Source: Dehalogenimonas sp. 4OHTPN (GTDB taxonomy: Bacteria > Chloroflexota > Dehalococcoidia > Dehalococcoidales > Dehalococcoidaceae). From it: a stretch of 64,000 nucleotides of DNA. A program made the translations under genes and the position numbers. This document shows, piece after piece, positions 18,088 to 25,879 of this stretch. The stretch's first letter is position 1, and each line of letters starts with the position of its first letter. The stretch is from NCBI RefSeq assembly GCF_040448695.1, contig NZ_CP159307.1, positions 1,550,001 through 1,614,000 of the forward strand, read 5' to 3'. The notes under the pieces are model-generated. The model was not told where the DNA came from. It saw only the letters and a list, made by a program, of their open reading frames with translations, and searched no databases.

Positions 18088-18390
18088 ATGGCCCAGGACA
18101 AAATCATCCAATGCGCAGACTGCGGCGCTGATTTCACCTTCAGCGCTTCCGAGCAGGAGTTCTTCGCTTCCAAGGGCTTCACCAACGAGCCCAAACGTTG
18201 CCCTTCCTGCCGCCAAACCCGGAAACAGACCCGCGGTGGTGGCGGCGGCGCCTCCGCCGGCGGTCCCCGTCAGATGTTCCCCGCTGTCTGTGCCGCATGC
18301 GGCCGCGAGACTCAGGTGCCCTTCGAGCCGCGCAACGGCCGCCCGGTTTACTGCAGCGACTGCTTCGCGAAGTCCAAGAGCGCTTACTAG
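18088..18390 (+). CDS. Zinc-ribbon domain protein (two Cys-pair modules)
   Basis: 100 residues. Residues 8-45 form a CADCGADFTFSASEQEF...RCPSCR ribbon of the zinc-ribbon type common in Chloroflexota and Firmicutes. A Gly-rich linker follows (RGGGGGASAGGP), then a second ribbon CAACGRETQVPFEPRNGRPVYCSDCF, the CxxC-x15-CxxC form. Probably a nucleic-acid-binding protein; role unknown. ATG 18088 is preceded by GGAG. A strong terminator follows. Confidence 0.85.
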   Translation: MAQDKIIQCADCGADFTFSASEQEFFASKGFTNEPKRCPSCRQTRKQTRGGGGGASAGGPRQMFPAVCAACGRETQVPFEPRNGRPVYCSDCFAKSKSAY

Positions 18391-18415
18391 AAACCGCATC
18401 GACAGGTGAGCTGAG

Positions 18416-18443
18416 AGAGAGCCCTTCTTCTGAAGGGCTCTCT
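18416..18443 (+). terminator. Rho-independent terminator after the zinc-ribbon gene
   Basis: 12-bp perfect stem AGAGAGCCCTTC / GAAGGGCTCTCT with a TTCT loop, followed by TTATTATTAT. Confidence 0.8.
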
Positions 18444-18580
18444 TATTATTATCTTCCAGGCCGCGCTGTGAAAACGAAAGGTACGATTCACTGCCGCGCG
18501 CGGCGAATGAACGCAACACCGGGCGGCAGCAAGTTTTCACCATGAGCGATCTCCAATCTCAAAACGCGGGGGAACGCAGA

Positions 18581-18644
18581 GATTATAGCACACACGTACG
18601 ATATAGCTGTCAAGGCAGTTCTGTCGTTTTTGGGGGAATATTTT
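18581..18644 (-). promoter_or_regulatory. Conserved promoter-like element, copy A
   Basis: On the minus strand: CCCC-AAAAACGACA, then CTTGACA, a 20-bp spacer, and TGTGCTATAATC. The outer blocks are nearly identical to copy B at 49283-49346 while the spacer differs, the pattern expected of protein-binding sites. It points leftwards, antisense to the zinc-ribbon gene, with no called gene directly downstream. Confidence 0.55.
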
Positions 18645-18896
18645 TTCCGAAGCCGCCGCATATTTCACCAGTTACGCGACAATGTTGACAGTTTTGTAGT
18701 CAAAACGCTTGCGTAATTAGTCATTTCAACGATAGAAACGGCCTTAAATTCATATTAAAATACCCGGGCAGGCTGGCGAATTGCCTGACATTACGAACGA
18801 AAGCGCGTTTAACAGAATAGGAAGCGAAGTACGCGGGTACTATTAAGACCGGGTTTAGAGGTCTTAATTTCCAAAGCTGGCAGTACTAAGATACTA

Positions 18897-18926
18897 TTGA
18901 CTATATTCAAGCCTGCCACATATAAT
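18897..18926 (+). promoter_or_regulatory. Promoter of the first pilin gene
   Basis: -35 TTGACT (18897-18902), 18-bp spacer, -10 TATAAT (18921-18926). The leader carries an 8-bp hairpin (18936-18957). A 9-bp inverted repeat ATTAAGACC/GGTCTTAAT (about 18842-18868) lies upstream of the -35 and may be an operator. Confidence 0.7.
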
Positions 18927-18995
18927 TTTTTTCGCTAACTGAACTGTCATTCAGTTAAGAATAAAAAACATGAACGGGAAGGTGGTGACAAACAG

Positions 18996-19364
18996 ATGAA
19001 GTTCTTAAAGAAATTCCGCAAGGGCCAGAAAGGCTTTACCCTGATTGAGCTTTTGGTGGTCATTGCCATCCTGGGCGTCATCGCCGCCGTGGCGGTGCCG
19101 AACATCCTCAGCTTCATTGGTGAAGGCAATGATGAGGCAAAAGCTGCCGAGTTGCACAATGTGACCGTTGCTGTCACCGCTGCTCTGGCTTCAAGCACAG
19201 CGAATCCCCCGGCAGTAGTTGCTTACGACAATGTAGGCATTCCATCGACTCCTGGTGCGGCTGTCGACAATCCTGCTAAATATTTGGTCAACAAGACCGT
19301 CTACGCTTACACAATCACCGCATCGGGTGGCATCACTCAGGGCAACAAATATACCTGGCCGTAA
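18996..19364 (+). CDS. Type IV pilin, first of three tandem copies
   Basis: 122-residue prepilin. Basic leader MKFLKKFRKGQKG, cleavage before F in G-FTLIELLVVIAILG, with Glu at mature position 5, then a hydrophobic N-terminal helix. The globular part has the core DEAKAAELHNVTVAVTAAL and ends ITQGNKYTWP. It has its own promoter and is preceded by AAGGTGGTG. It shares most of its sequence with the next gene. A very strong terminator directly follows, typical for an abundant pilin. Confidence 0.93.
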   Translation: MKFLKKFRKGQKGFTLIELLVVIAILGVIAAVAVPNILSFIGEGNDEAKAAELHNVTVAVTAALASSTANPPAVVAYDNVGIPSTPGAAVDNPAKYLVNKTVYAYTITASGGITQGNKYTWP

Positions 19365-19377
19365 TAAACAGCCGCAT

Positions 19378-19416
19378 GAAACAGAAGAATCCCATAATCT
19401 GGGATTCTTCTGTTTC
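19378..19416 (+). terminator. Strong terminator between pilin 1 and pilin 2
   Basis: 17-bp perfect stem (19378-19394 with 19400-19416) around a TAATC loop; the right arm itself ends in TTCTGTTTC. Confidence 0.85.
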
Positions 19417-19445
19417 TAAGCACATTTTTCATGAAGGCGACTTTG

Positions 19446-19799
19446 ATGAGGATCCGTAGTCAACAAGGGTTTACTCTTATCGAACTTCTAGTTGTGATCT
19501 CGATACTCGCAGCGATGACTGTGATAGCGGTTCCGAACGTTTTGAAATTCGTAGGCGAAGGCACAGATGAGGCAAAAGCCGCTGAATTGCATAACGTAAC
19601 CGTTGCCGTGACGGCTGCTCTCTCATCAAGCACCTCAACGCCTCCAACTTGTTTTACCTACTCTGATGAAGGTATTCCGAGCAACCCCTCCGCAGCGGAT
19701 AATGACCCAGCAAAATTTTTACTTAGCCCTACCGTCTACTCTTATACGATAACTTCATCAGGTGGAATTACGCAAGGCGACAAATATACCTGGCCTTAA
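19446..19799 (+). CDS. Type IV pilin, second tandem copy
   Basis: 117 residues from ATG 19446, chosen because GAAGG lies eight bases upstream and it gives a normal short leader MRIRSQQG before FTLIELLVV; ATG 19431 is the alternative. The body closely matches pilin 1: DEAKAAELHNVTVAVTAAL, GIPSNPSAADNDPAKFLL, TYSYT-type core and ITQGDKYTWP end. It is separated from pilin 1 by a strong terminator and no clear promoter is visible, so it may be expressed by read-through. Confidence 0.9.
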   Translation: MRIRSQQGFTLIELLVVISILAAMTVIAVPNVLKFVGEGTDEAKAAELHNVTVAVTAALSSSTSTPPTCFTYSDEGIPSNPSAADNDPAKFLLSPTVYSYTITSSGGITQGDKYTWP

Positions 19800-19875
19800 T
19801 TGATACTTTGTAACGCTTTGTTGTCACTTTTCTAAAAAGTATTGACTACGTTCCGTATATCATATTAAAGTAGTC

Positions 19876-20247
19876 ATGAGGCACAAAGCATTGATTAAAT
19901 TATTTAAATCAAGAAAAGGTTTCACACTCCTAGAAATTCTTGTTGTTCTTGCAATATTCGCTGTTCTCGCCGGCATCGCGGTTCCAAATGTCATCAAGTT
20001 TATAGGCGAGGGCGGAGAATCGGCGGCCGCTGAAGAGTTACACAACGTGGTTGTTGCGGTATCAGCAGCATTAAGCTTCAGTACCGATTTACCCCACGAA
20101 ATTAGCCGGGCATATTCCGATGAGGGAATTATCCCCAACCCATCCGCGGATCTCACCGATCCAGCAAGATATATTCAAAATCCAACCGTATTTAAATATA
20201 ATATCAGCTTATATGGTGATGTAACTCAATTAGGCAAAGTCGGTTGA
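19876..20247 (+). CDS. Type IV pilin-like protein, third tandem copy
   Basis: 123 residues with the prepilin signal KSRKG-FTLLEILVVLAIFA (Glu5 kept). The body is a diverged version of the first two pilins: ESAAAEELHNVVVAVSAAL and DEGIIPNPSADLTDPARYI, but lacks the YTWP ending. A TTGACT at 19842 suggests an own promoter, though the -10 is weak. Codon use is more AT-rich than in pilin 1. A long hairpin terminator follows. Confidence 0.88.
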   Translation: MRHKALIKLFKSRKGFTLLEILVVLAIFAVLAGIAVPNVIKFIGEGGESAAAEELHNVVVAVSAALSFSTDLPHEISRAYSDEGIIPNPSADLTDPARYIQNPTVFKYNISLYGDVTQLGKVG

Positions 20248-20257
20248 TCTAACTGGT

Positions 20258-20299
20258 AAAATAGAAAAGAAGCCTCTTTTGAGGCTTCTTTTCTATTTT
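20258..20299. terminator. Bidirectional terminator between pilin 3 and pilT
   Basis: 19-bp perfect stem around a TTTT loop (arms 20258-20276 and 20281-20299), A-rich on the left and T-rich on the right, so it can end both the + strand pilin unit and the minus-strand pil operon. Confidence 0.85.
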
Positions 20300-20311
20300 C
20301 GGTACGTTAAT

Positions 20312-21439
20312 TTATTCGATAAAGCACGCGTACATCCCACCGCCACCCGCAGTCCTCCGCTTAGCCGCAGCCCTCGGCCGGGCGCCCAACAGGCGCTCAA
20401 TCTCTTCAGTATCCGCGCAGTAATCATAAACCGTCTCACGAGTGATCTTTTCATGCTTGTAAAGATCCACCAGGGACTCATCCAGCGTCAGCATGCCCTC
20501 ATCCCGGCTGGTGCGCACCACGTTGGGCACCTGGTAGAGCTTTTCCTCACGGATGAGGTTGCGGACGGCGGTGTTGGCCAGCATGATCTCCACGGCGGCG
20601 ATGCGGCCGTTGGTGGCGGCGCGGGGCACGAGGGTCTGGCACAGCACGCCCATGAGAAGCGAAGCGAGGCGGGTATAGGCCAGGTGGCGCTCATGCGGCG
20701 GGAAGAGGTCAATGATGCGCTCCAGCGCCTGGTGGGTGGAAGGGGCATGGGAGGTGGTCAATACAAGGTGACCGGTCTCCGCGACAGTCAGCACGGCGGC
20801 GGCGGTCTCCAGGTCACGCATCTCGCCGACCATGATGACATCAGGGTTCTGGCGCAGGACGTGCTTAAGGGCCTGGGAGAAGGAGCGGGTATCGGTACCG
20901 AGCTGGCGCTGGGTAATAGCACAGCGGAGAGACGGATGGACGTATTCAATGGGGTCTTCAATGGTGACGACGTGCTTGGCGGCGTTGTGGTTCAAATGTT
21001 GGATCATGGCGCCGAGGGTAGTGGACTTGCCGGAGCCGGTGGGGCCGGTGACGACGACGAGTCCCCGGGGGCGCATCACCAGGTCCTTGCAGATCTGGGG
21101 CAGCTCAAGCTCATCTATGGTGGGAATGTCCGGCGGCAGCAGGCGGATGGCCAGCGACACCGCGCCACGCTGCTGGGCGGCGTTGCAGCGCAGACGTCCG
21201 ACGCCGGGCATGGTAAAGCCGAAATCAAGCTCCAGCTCCCGCTGGAAGGTCTCCAGGTCACGCGGCTCTGCCAGCTGGGACAGGGCGGCGATGTTGTCCT
21301 GAGGGGTAAGCGGCGTGGCGCCGTCCAGGGGCTCCAGGGCGCCGCGGACGCGCACCAGCGGTGGCGAATCCACCACCATGTGGAGGTCAGAGCCGTTGCG
21401 GTCTTTAGCCTGGGTGATGAGCTCAAATATATCCATCAT
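20312..21439 (-). CDS. pilT: Pilus retraction ATPase PilT
   Basis: Hexameric ATPase powering pilus retraction. 375 residues from ATG 21439 (MMDIFEL); an upstream GTG at 21472 is possible. Walker A GPTGSGKST (residues ~132-140), the Asp box VTIEDPIEYVH, Walker B and His box region VIMVGEMRDLETA and LTTSHAPST. Last gene of the minus-strand pil operon, 100 bp after the pilM-pilN fusion and behind a hairpin at 21493-21528. Confidence 0.94.
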   Translation of the reverse strand: MMDIFELITQAKDRNGSDLHMVVDSPPLVRVRGALEPLDGATPLTPQDNIAALSQLAEPRDLETFQRELELDFGFTMPGVGRLRCNAAQQRGAVSLAIRLLPPDIPTIDELELPQICKDLVMRPRGLVVVTGPTGSGKSTTLGAMIQHLNHNAAKHVVTIEDPIEYVHPSLRCAITQRQLGTDTRSFSQALKHVLRQNPDVIMVGEMRDLETAAAVLTVAETGHLVLTTSHAPSTHQALERIIDLFPPHERHLAYTRLASLLMGVLCQTLVPRAATNGRIAAVEIMLANTAVRNLIREEKLYQVPNVVRTSRDEGMLTLDESLVDLYKHEKITRETVYDYCADTEEIERLLGARPRAAAKRRTAGGGGMYACFIE

Positions 21440-21492
21440 AAGACAACAGGTTACCTTCCGGTATAGAACCACGCCGATTGGATGATAAACCG

Positions 21493-21528
21493 CTGATATC
21501 GAGCCCCGCTTCCGGGGCTCGATATCAG
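21493..21528 (-). terminator. Hairpin between pilM-pilN and pilT
   Basis: 15-bp perfect stem CTGATATCGAGCCCC and its complement around GCTTCC. There is no T-tract on the minus strand, so it may be a partial terminator or an RNA processing/stability hairpin setting the lower pilT level. Confidence 0.55.
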
Positions 21529-21539
21529 TAACGTATGAC

Positions 21540-23000
21540 TTAGTAAACCGTCAGGGTGAACTTATAGACATACACCTTGGTGTCTTCAGTAAGCTCTTTG
21601 ATTATTTCGGTGACGACGACGTTCTCAAAGCGCAGAGTGTTGCGGAGCTGGGTGGCATAAAGGAAGACTTCGGCTTCCGATTTGGTGGCGACGCCGGTAA
21701 CGATCATGTACGAGCCGTCCCAAACAACGCTCTCCAGGGTCACGGTGAGCAGCGGCTTCTGGATCCAGGCGTTGCGGACGATGCCGGAGGCGAATTCACG
21801 CTGCTCCCGCAGTGATTCATAAGCGGAGCGGAGGGCCAGGGCTTCTTTATCTATCGGCGGGACAAGGACATTGACGTCATCGATCTGCTTTTTCAGCCCG
21901 GCCAGCTTAGCCTGCTCCTGGGCGATCTGGACAGTCAGGGCGTCTATCTTGGGCTGGATGGTGTCCGTTTCCGTCTTGATGTCCTCCACATAGGTCCAGC
22001 CGTAATACAGCGCGCCGAGGAGGAGGACGCCGGCGACCGGGGCCAGGATGTTGAACCAGTTGACGCCCCGCGGCAGGTAGGCAGCCGGCATGGCGTTAAG
22101 GTCAATCATCGAGCCGTATTCGCCGTCGCCGGCCTGGCGGACAGCCATGCCCAGGTTGACCATGTACTGGGTCATATCAAAGCCTTCCGGCATGGTGAAG
22201 CCGGAGGTCATGGCTTCCACCGAGTGGCCTTCATCGCCGCCGAGGACGGTCCAGGCGTCTTTATTGCGGGCCAGTTCGCCGGCGACCAGGACGGGTACAT
22301 CGGCGCCGAACGGGGCTTCCGAGTGGGAAGAGTTATAGAAGGTGACGGTGCGGGAGATTTCCTCAGCGATGGACATGAGGCGCTCAGAGTCAGAGCCGAC
22401 GTCCATGGGAATGGAGAAGGAACGGATGACCTCCGGTACGCGGTCAACCAGGATGATGATGTCAATGGACGACAGCCAGGTGTTGACGACCACCGACCGG
22501 GGGACGTGGACGCTGCGGCCCAGGGCCAGCGGAGCGATGTCCATGACCTTGATCTTGAGGCCGGCCTTCTGGATGGTGCGCACCAGGGCATCGGTGGCGT
22601 TTTTGGGATGGGCGGCCAGGAAGAAGCGCAGTTCGTGGGGGGCCCTGGACTGCAGCTCCTGGCGAGAGAGATAGACCTGGTCCATGGGCACCGGGATGAC
22701 CCGGGCGCCTTCGGCTTGGAGGGCATCATCGAGAATGTTCTTGGGGACTTCCGGCAGGTTGACCAGGCGGAAGATGGAGTTCAGGCCAGAGATGGCGGCC
22801 GTCACTTCGCCGGTCACACCATGAGAGGAAGCCAGGGAGCGGATGCGCTCCGCCACAGCGTCTTCCTGCATGATGACGCCTTCATTGACCATGCCGGAAT
22901 CCAGCATCATGGAGGCCCATTTTTCCACCGTCTTGCCGGCGGTGACCATGAGCTTGATCTCGTTATCTTCGATATAGATAGTAGTCAGTTTCTTGGCCAT
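21540..23000 (-). CDS. PilM-PilN fusion, pilus inner-membrane platform
   Basis: 486 residues from ATG 23000 (MAKKLTTIYIEDNEIKL). Residues 1-300 are an actin-like PilM (TIYIEDNEIKL; SGLNSIFRLVNLP; the NTWLSSIDIIILVD phosphate-loop region; final GMAVRQAG). A membrane helix at ~316-336 (ILAPVAGVLLLGALYYGW) leads to a PilN-like coiled coil and C-terminal domain (SVVWDGSYMIVTGVA, YATQLRNTLRFENV). In most pilus loci these are two genes. It starts 5 bp after pilO. Confidence 0.88.
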   Translation of the reverse strand: MAKKLTTIYIEDNEIKLMVTAGKTVEKWASMMLDSGMVNEGVIMQEDAVAERIRSLASSHGVTGEVTAAISGLNSIFRLVNLPEVPKNILDDALQAEGARVIPVPMDQVYLSRQELQSRAPHELRFFLAAHPKNATDALVRTIQKAGLKIKVMDIAPLALGRSVHVPRSVVVNTWLSSIDIIILVDRVPEVIRSFSIPMDVGSDSERLMSIAEEISRTVTFYNSSHSEAPFGADVPVLVAGELARNKDAWTVLGGDEGHSVEAMTSGFTMPEGFDMTQYMVNLGMAVRQAGDGEYGSMIDLNAMPAAYLPRGVNWFNILAPVAGVLLLGALYYGWTYVEDIKTETDTIQPKIDALTVQIAQEQAKLAGLKKQIDDVNVLVPPIDKEALALRSAYESLREQREFASGIVRNAWIQKPLLTVTLESVVWDGSYMIVTGVATKSEAEVFLYATQLRNTLRFENVVVTEIIKELTEDTKVYVYKFTLTVY

Positions 23001-23004
23001 CGGC

Positions 23005-23601
23005 TTACCTTTCCAGCGCCAGAATGTTGATGGTGATGAGGGCATCCGGCAGCGGCACGCCGCCGATCTCAGGATCGAACTCGGTGTAGAAGGTGATAGA
23101 GACCGCGTCTATGGTGGCGGTCAGGTAGGGGTCCGAGGTTTCCAGATTGCCGATGAAGTCATTGATCTTGAGGATGGCGCCGGAGACCTTGATCTCCATG
23201 TCCGTGGACTGGTACTTGATACCGCCGATGGTGACGGAGGACGGCTCATTGCCGCGGAACTCCACCAGGTTTAGCTGGTTGTTGGCGGCCAGGATGAACA
23301 GCTTGGCGCCGTAGTCAATGGTCTGGATGGCGGCCACGGGCGGCGGGGTGGGCCAGACGGCCTGCCACTCTGCCAGAGACTCACGGGCGGCGGCCAGCTT
23401 GGCCTGGGCGGCGGTAAGGTCAGCCTGCGCGGCCGTCACATTAGCCTGAATGGGCGGCAGCAGCGCCTGGGTGGAGGTCAGAAGCGCCTCCTGGGTGTCA
23501 CGGCGGTCAAGCTCATCCTGCCACAGCATGTAAAGCAGGACGCCGGCGATAATGAAGAGCCCCAGGAAGAGGATGGTGATGAACGCCTTGCTAATTCTCA
23601 T
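23005..23601 (-). CDS. pilO: PilO-like pilus assembly protein
   Basis: 198 residues: one N-terminal membrane helix (AFITILFLGLFIIAGVLLYML), a coiled coil rich in Ala and Leu (~40-95), and a C-terminal alpha/beta domain. This layout and its place next to PilM-PilN identify it as PilO, which pairs with PilN to form the platform under the pilus. In monoderms this complex cannot reach an outer-membrane secretin, and no secretin gene is present. Confidence 0.8.
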   Translation of the reverse strand: MRISKAFITILFLGLFIIAGVLLYMLWQDELDRRDTQEALLTSTQALLPPIQANVTAAQADLTAAQAKLAAARESLAEWQAVWPTPPPVAAIQTIDYGAKLFILAANNQLNLVEFRGNEPSSVTIGGIKYQSTDMEIKVSGAILKINDFIGNLETSDPYLTATIDAVSITFYTEFDPEIGGVPLPDALITINILALER

Positions 23602-23629
23602 TCAAGCTCCTTGTTCAAGTTGTTGGGGG

Positions 23630-24796
23630 TTAGGGTGCGGCGGTGATATTCCAGGTGCGGACGGCGGTTGGATTGAAACCCGGAAGATTCATGGTATCTT
23701 TGTACTCGGGATTGTAAATGATAGAAAAGTTCTTATCCGCACTAATATCTTCCGGGATATCAATGCCCTGGCCGCAGATTACGCTACCAATGATTTCCGC
23801 TTCTTTCTTAAACGATATGCCGCCGTTGGGGGCATAAATCAAAGCTTCCAAGTCGGCTTCTTTACGGAAATCAATGCTGCCGTTGACCGAAAAGATCAAA
23901 TCATTTCCAGTTGGATTCGTGCCGTAATTGCCGATCTTCTCAAACCCGATATTGCCGACGGCAACTATGCTACCGGTACCTTGAATCAAAGTATCCTGAC
24001 CGATGTCAATGGTTCCTTCAACATAGATGGTCCCATGAAGGTTAATGATGATATTTTTATCCGTGGTTAAGTTGCCCGTTATATATTTCGGCCCAAAATC
24101 TACGGTAATACTGGCGCCAGGCGGATCGTTGATCTTATAGTTGCCAGTTATTGTCCCGCCGACCAGTGCCTCTGTCTTAAATCCAAGAGCAAAGGCGGCG
24201 TTTTCCTGAGCGGTCGGGAAGACTAAACCAGCGGCATTTTCGATGATTTCAGGTGTTCCATCATTGTCGTCTTCGTGAATCAAGCCGCCCTGGGCGTCAA
24301 ATTCACCCAATGCGAAGACATCACCATTAATATAGGCATCTTTTTTCAGAGTGATGTCGTTACTGGCAACCATCGCGCCATCGAAAATGTTCAGGTTAGT
24401 ACTAATGATAAAAGCGGTAATGAGAGTATTTGAATCAGTGCCTGTGCTGGATGACTCCACCTTGTAAAGGTTGGAGGCTTGTTTGGTGACTTTTACGTGG
24501 ACGGTCTCGCCGTTTGTCGGCGTGAGTAAGTTGAATTCCCTGAAATCTGTCACCATCACCGGGACTCTGGATGAATCCTGGGGATCCTGCCGGATTTCCC
24601 AGAGAGCGTGCTCAACGCCGGCATCCGCGGCATAATAGTCCTCAACCTGGATTTCAACATTCCGCCCGACGTTCAGGCTGGTGGTGACCAGCCCTACCAA
24701 GGGGCCAATAATGAGCCCGCCTATCGCAAGCATGATCATGGCGAGAATCAACGCCTGACCGTTTTGCCGTCTGCCGAACCTTATCAGATTTTTCAT
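23630..24796 (-). CDS. PilX-like protein with bactofilin-like beta-helical repeats
   Basis: 388 residues. The N terminus (GQALILAMIMLAIGGLIIGPLVGLV) is a PilX-type membrane helix without a true prepilin G-F/Glu5 site. Residues ~150-350 contain many short repeats alternating Gly, Asn and hydrophobics (DAYINGDVFALGEF, GTIYVEGTIDIGQD, GSIDFRKEADLEALIYAPNGGISFKKEAEIIG), as in polymer-forming bactofilin-like beta helices. It lies between the minor pilins and pilO, so it may be a surface or tip component. Exact family not certain. Confidence 0.7.
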   Translation of the reverse strand: MKNLIRFGRRQNGQALILAMIMLAIGGLIIGPLVGLVTTSLNVGRNVEIQVEDYYAADAGVEHALWEIRQDPQDSSRVPVMVTDFREFNLLTPTNGETVHVKVTKQASNLYKVESSSTGTDSNTLITAFIISTNLNIFDGAMVASNDITLKKDAYINGDVFALGEFDAQGGLIHEDDNDGTPEIIENAAGLVFPTAQENAAFALGFKTEALVGGTITGNYKINDPPGASITVDFGPKYITGNLTTDKNIIINLHGTIYVEGTIDIGQDTLIQGTGSIVAVGNIGFEKIGNYGTNPTGNDLIFSVNGSIDFRKEADLEALIYAPNGGISFKKEAEIIGSVICGQGIDIPEDISADKNFSIIYNPEYKDTMNLPGFNPTAVRTWNITAAP

Positions 24797-24813
24797 CTCC
24801 CTACCCCCTTGCC

Positions 24814-25371
24814 CTATACGTTATCAGGGCGCGGCTCTATCTTATAAAAACGGACTTCTGTAGCGGCATTATTCCCTGTACCGACAACCACGGTAATTTT
24901 CAACTCAAACACAGCTCCGGCCTGACGAAACCATGTTGGCGCAGTAGCATCAGCAATGTCCGCAAAATATTGTACACCTGATGCGATAGTCTGTGTTGAA
25001 GGTGCACCCGCATTAATAGTTTCTGTCCGCTGCAAATTGTTGCCAACAATCTGATAGGTTATCACTTTTACACTTGGGCTGCCGACGTAGGCAGTAAGGT
25101 CTTCAGTTAGAGTCAGGACAAAGCCATTCACCCCACCGAATGACATATGAGTTGCCTGTAAAGCGTCACGGCTCATCCACTGGCCGGCATTTTGAACATT
25201 TCTTATCGCCAGGGTGCGGTTTTGGCTAAGATCATTGGTATTGAAAATGGACATAGTGGTCATGGCAACGGCAGCCATAATCACAGTTAGAATCGCCATG
25301 GCGACAAGAATCTCGACAAGGGTAAAGCCACGCTCACGTCTGCTTATTCTTATAAGAGTTCTTGCGTTCAT
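24814..25371 (-). CDS. Minor pilin, PilW-like (prepilin-type N terminus)
   Basis: 185 residues from ATG 25371, whose first base overlaps the preceding stop (TGATG), indicating coupled translation. Prepilin site RRERG-FTLVEILVAMAILT with Glu5. The rest (NDLSQNRTLAIRNVQNAGQWMSRDALQATH; VQYFADIAD) follows the pattern of PilW/GspJ-like minor pilins that prime pilus assembly. Confidence 0.85.
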   Translation of the reverse strand: MNARTLIRISRRERGFTLVEILVAMAILTVIMAAVAMTTMSIFNTNDLSQNRTLAIRNVQNAGQWMSRDALQATHMSFGGVNGFVLTLTEDLTAYVGSPSVKVITYQIVGNNLQRTETINAGAPSTQTIASGVQYFADIADATAPTWFRQAGAVFELKITVVVGTGNNAATEVRFYKIEPRPDNV

Positions 25372-25856
25372 CACCGATTCACCTTGTAACCTTCGATGGT
25401 GACGCTGCCGTCCCAAACATTAGGATTGTTACTGACATCAAATTGGACGACCACAGTTATTTTTTGGATGCCCCTGTCCCAAGACCAAACCTCTGGGGAA
25501 CCTGGCAATTTTGTATTTAAAATGCCAGTGGTGGGATCTACAGGTTCCACGGTCACAGTAATTGCAAAATCGCCGGTAAACGACACAATATCGTAAGCAT
25601 CCTTGGGCCTTAGCGGATCGACCGGCACTTTAGAGAAATCCAGGTAGGCTTCCTTTTTTATACTTTCCAACTGGCTGCGGGCAAGACTTTCAGCGGTCGA
25701 CTTGGCGTCATCCAGCATATTAGCCCTTAATGCGTACTGAAGAGTTATCAAAAAGGCTACACCCACAACGGTGAGAATCAACATCGCTATCAGCACTTCG
25801 ATGAAGCTGAAGCCGTTTTTCTTAAGCCTTATTCTATTGTTCACCGGGGCGGCCAT
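25371..25856 (-). CDS. Minor pilin, PilV/GspI-like (prepilin-type N terminus)
   Basis: 161 residues. I chose ATG 25856 because AAGGAGAGGTGG lies just ahead; an ATG at 25880 that overlaps the pilC stop would add eight residues. Prepilin site LKKNG-FSFIEVLIAMLILTVVG with Glu5. The mature part has the SLARSQLESIKKEAY stretch typical of PilV/GspI minor pilins. Confidence 0.85.
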   Translation of the reverse strand: MAAPVNNRIRLKKNGFSFIEVLIAMLILTVVGVAFLITLQYALRANMLDDAKSTAESLARSQLESIKKEAYLDFSKVPVDPLRPKDAYDIVSFTGDFAITVTVEPVDPTTGILNTKLPGSPEVWSWDRGIQKITVVVQFDVSNNPNVWDGSVTIEGYKVNR

Positions 25857-25879
25857 GAGGCCACCTCTCCTTCTACGCA

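Larger units (their letters stand above)
18391..18995. other. 605-bp intergenic region upstream of the pilin genes
   Basis: Contains, in order: a terminator (18416-18443), a structured stretch with nested inverted repeats (GTGAAAAC at 18533-18540 against GTTTTCAC at 18468-18475 on the minus strand, with CTGCCGC/GCGGCAG inside), the conserved promoter-like element (18581-18644), a GTTTTG-TAGT-CAAAAC hairpin near 18690-18706, a 9-bp hairpin at 18842-18868, and the pilin promoter. A minus-strand frame of 276 codons (17713-18543) starts here behind GGAG but runs antisense to two genes and is not called. Confidence 0.5.

Noticed and set aside
17713-18543. 276-codon minus-strand frame with a ribosome site and the conserved promoter-like element upstream
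   Set aside because: It runs antisense over the clear zinc-ribbon gene and into the kinase gene, has low-complexity Ala/Gly composition typical of shadow frames, and matches no family. The promoter itself is kept as a finding.
18416-18580. Possible 6S, SRP, tmRNA or RNase P RNA on the minus strand downstream of element A
   Set aside because: Inverted repeats exist, but none of the conserved signature sequences of these RNAs were found, and the minus-strand end has no T-tract.
18769-18786. Sigma-54-like GG-N10-GC pattern upstream of the pilins
   Set aside because: The -24 half is poor and a much better TTGACT-N18-TATAAT promoter lies nearer the gene; sigma-54 is not expected in this lineage.
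20279-21466. 395-codon + strand frame opposite pilT
   Set aside because: Gly/His/Gln-rich mirror of pilT; Walker motifs are clear on the minus strand.
22224-23030. Long + strand frame opposite pilM-pilN
   Set aside because: Shadow of the pilM coding strand with no family features.
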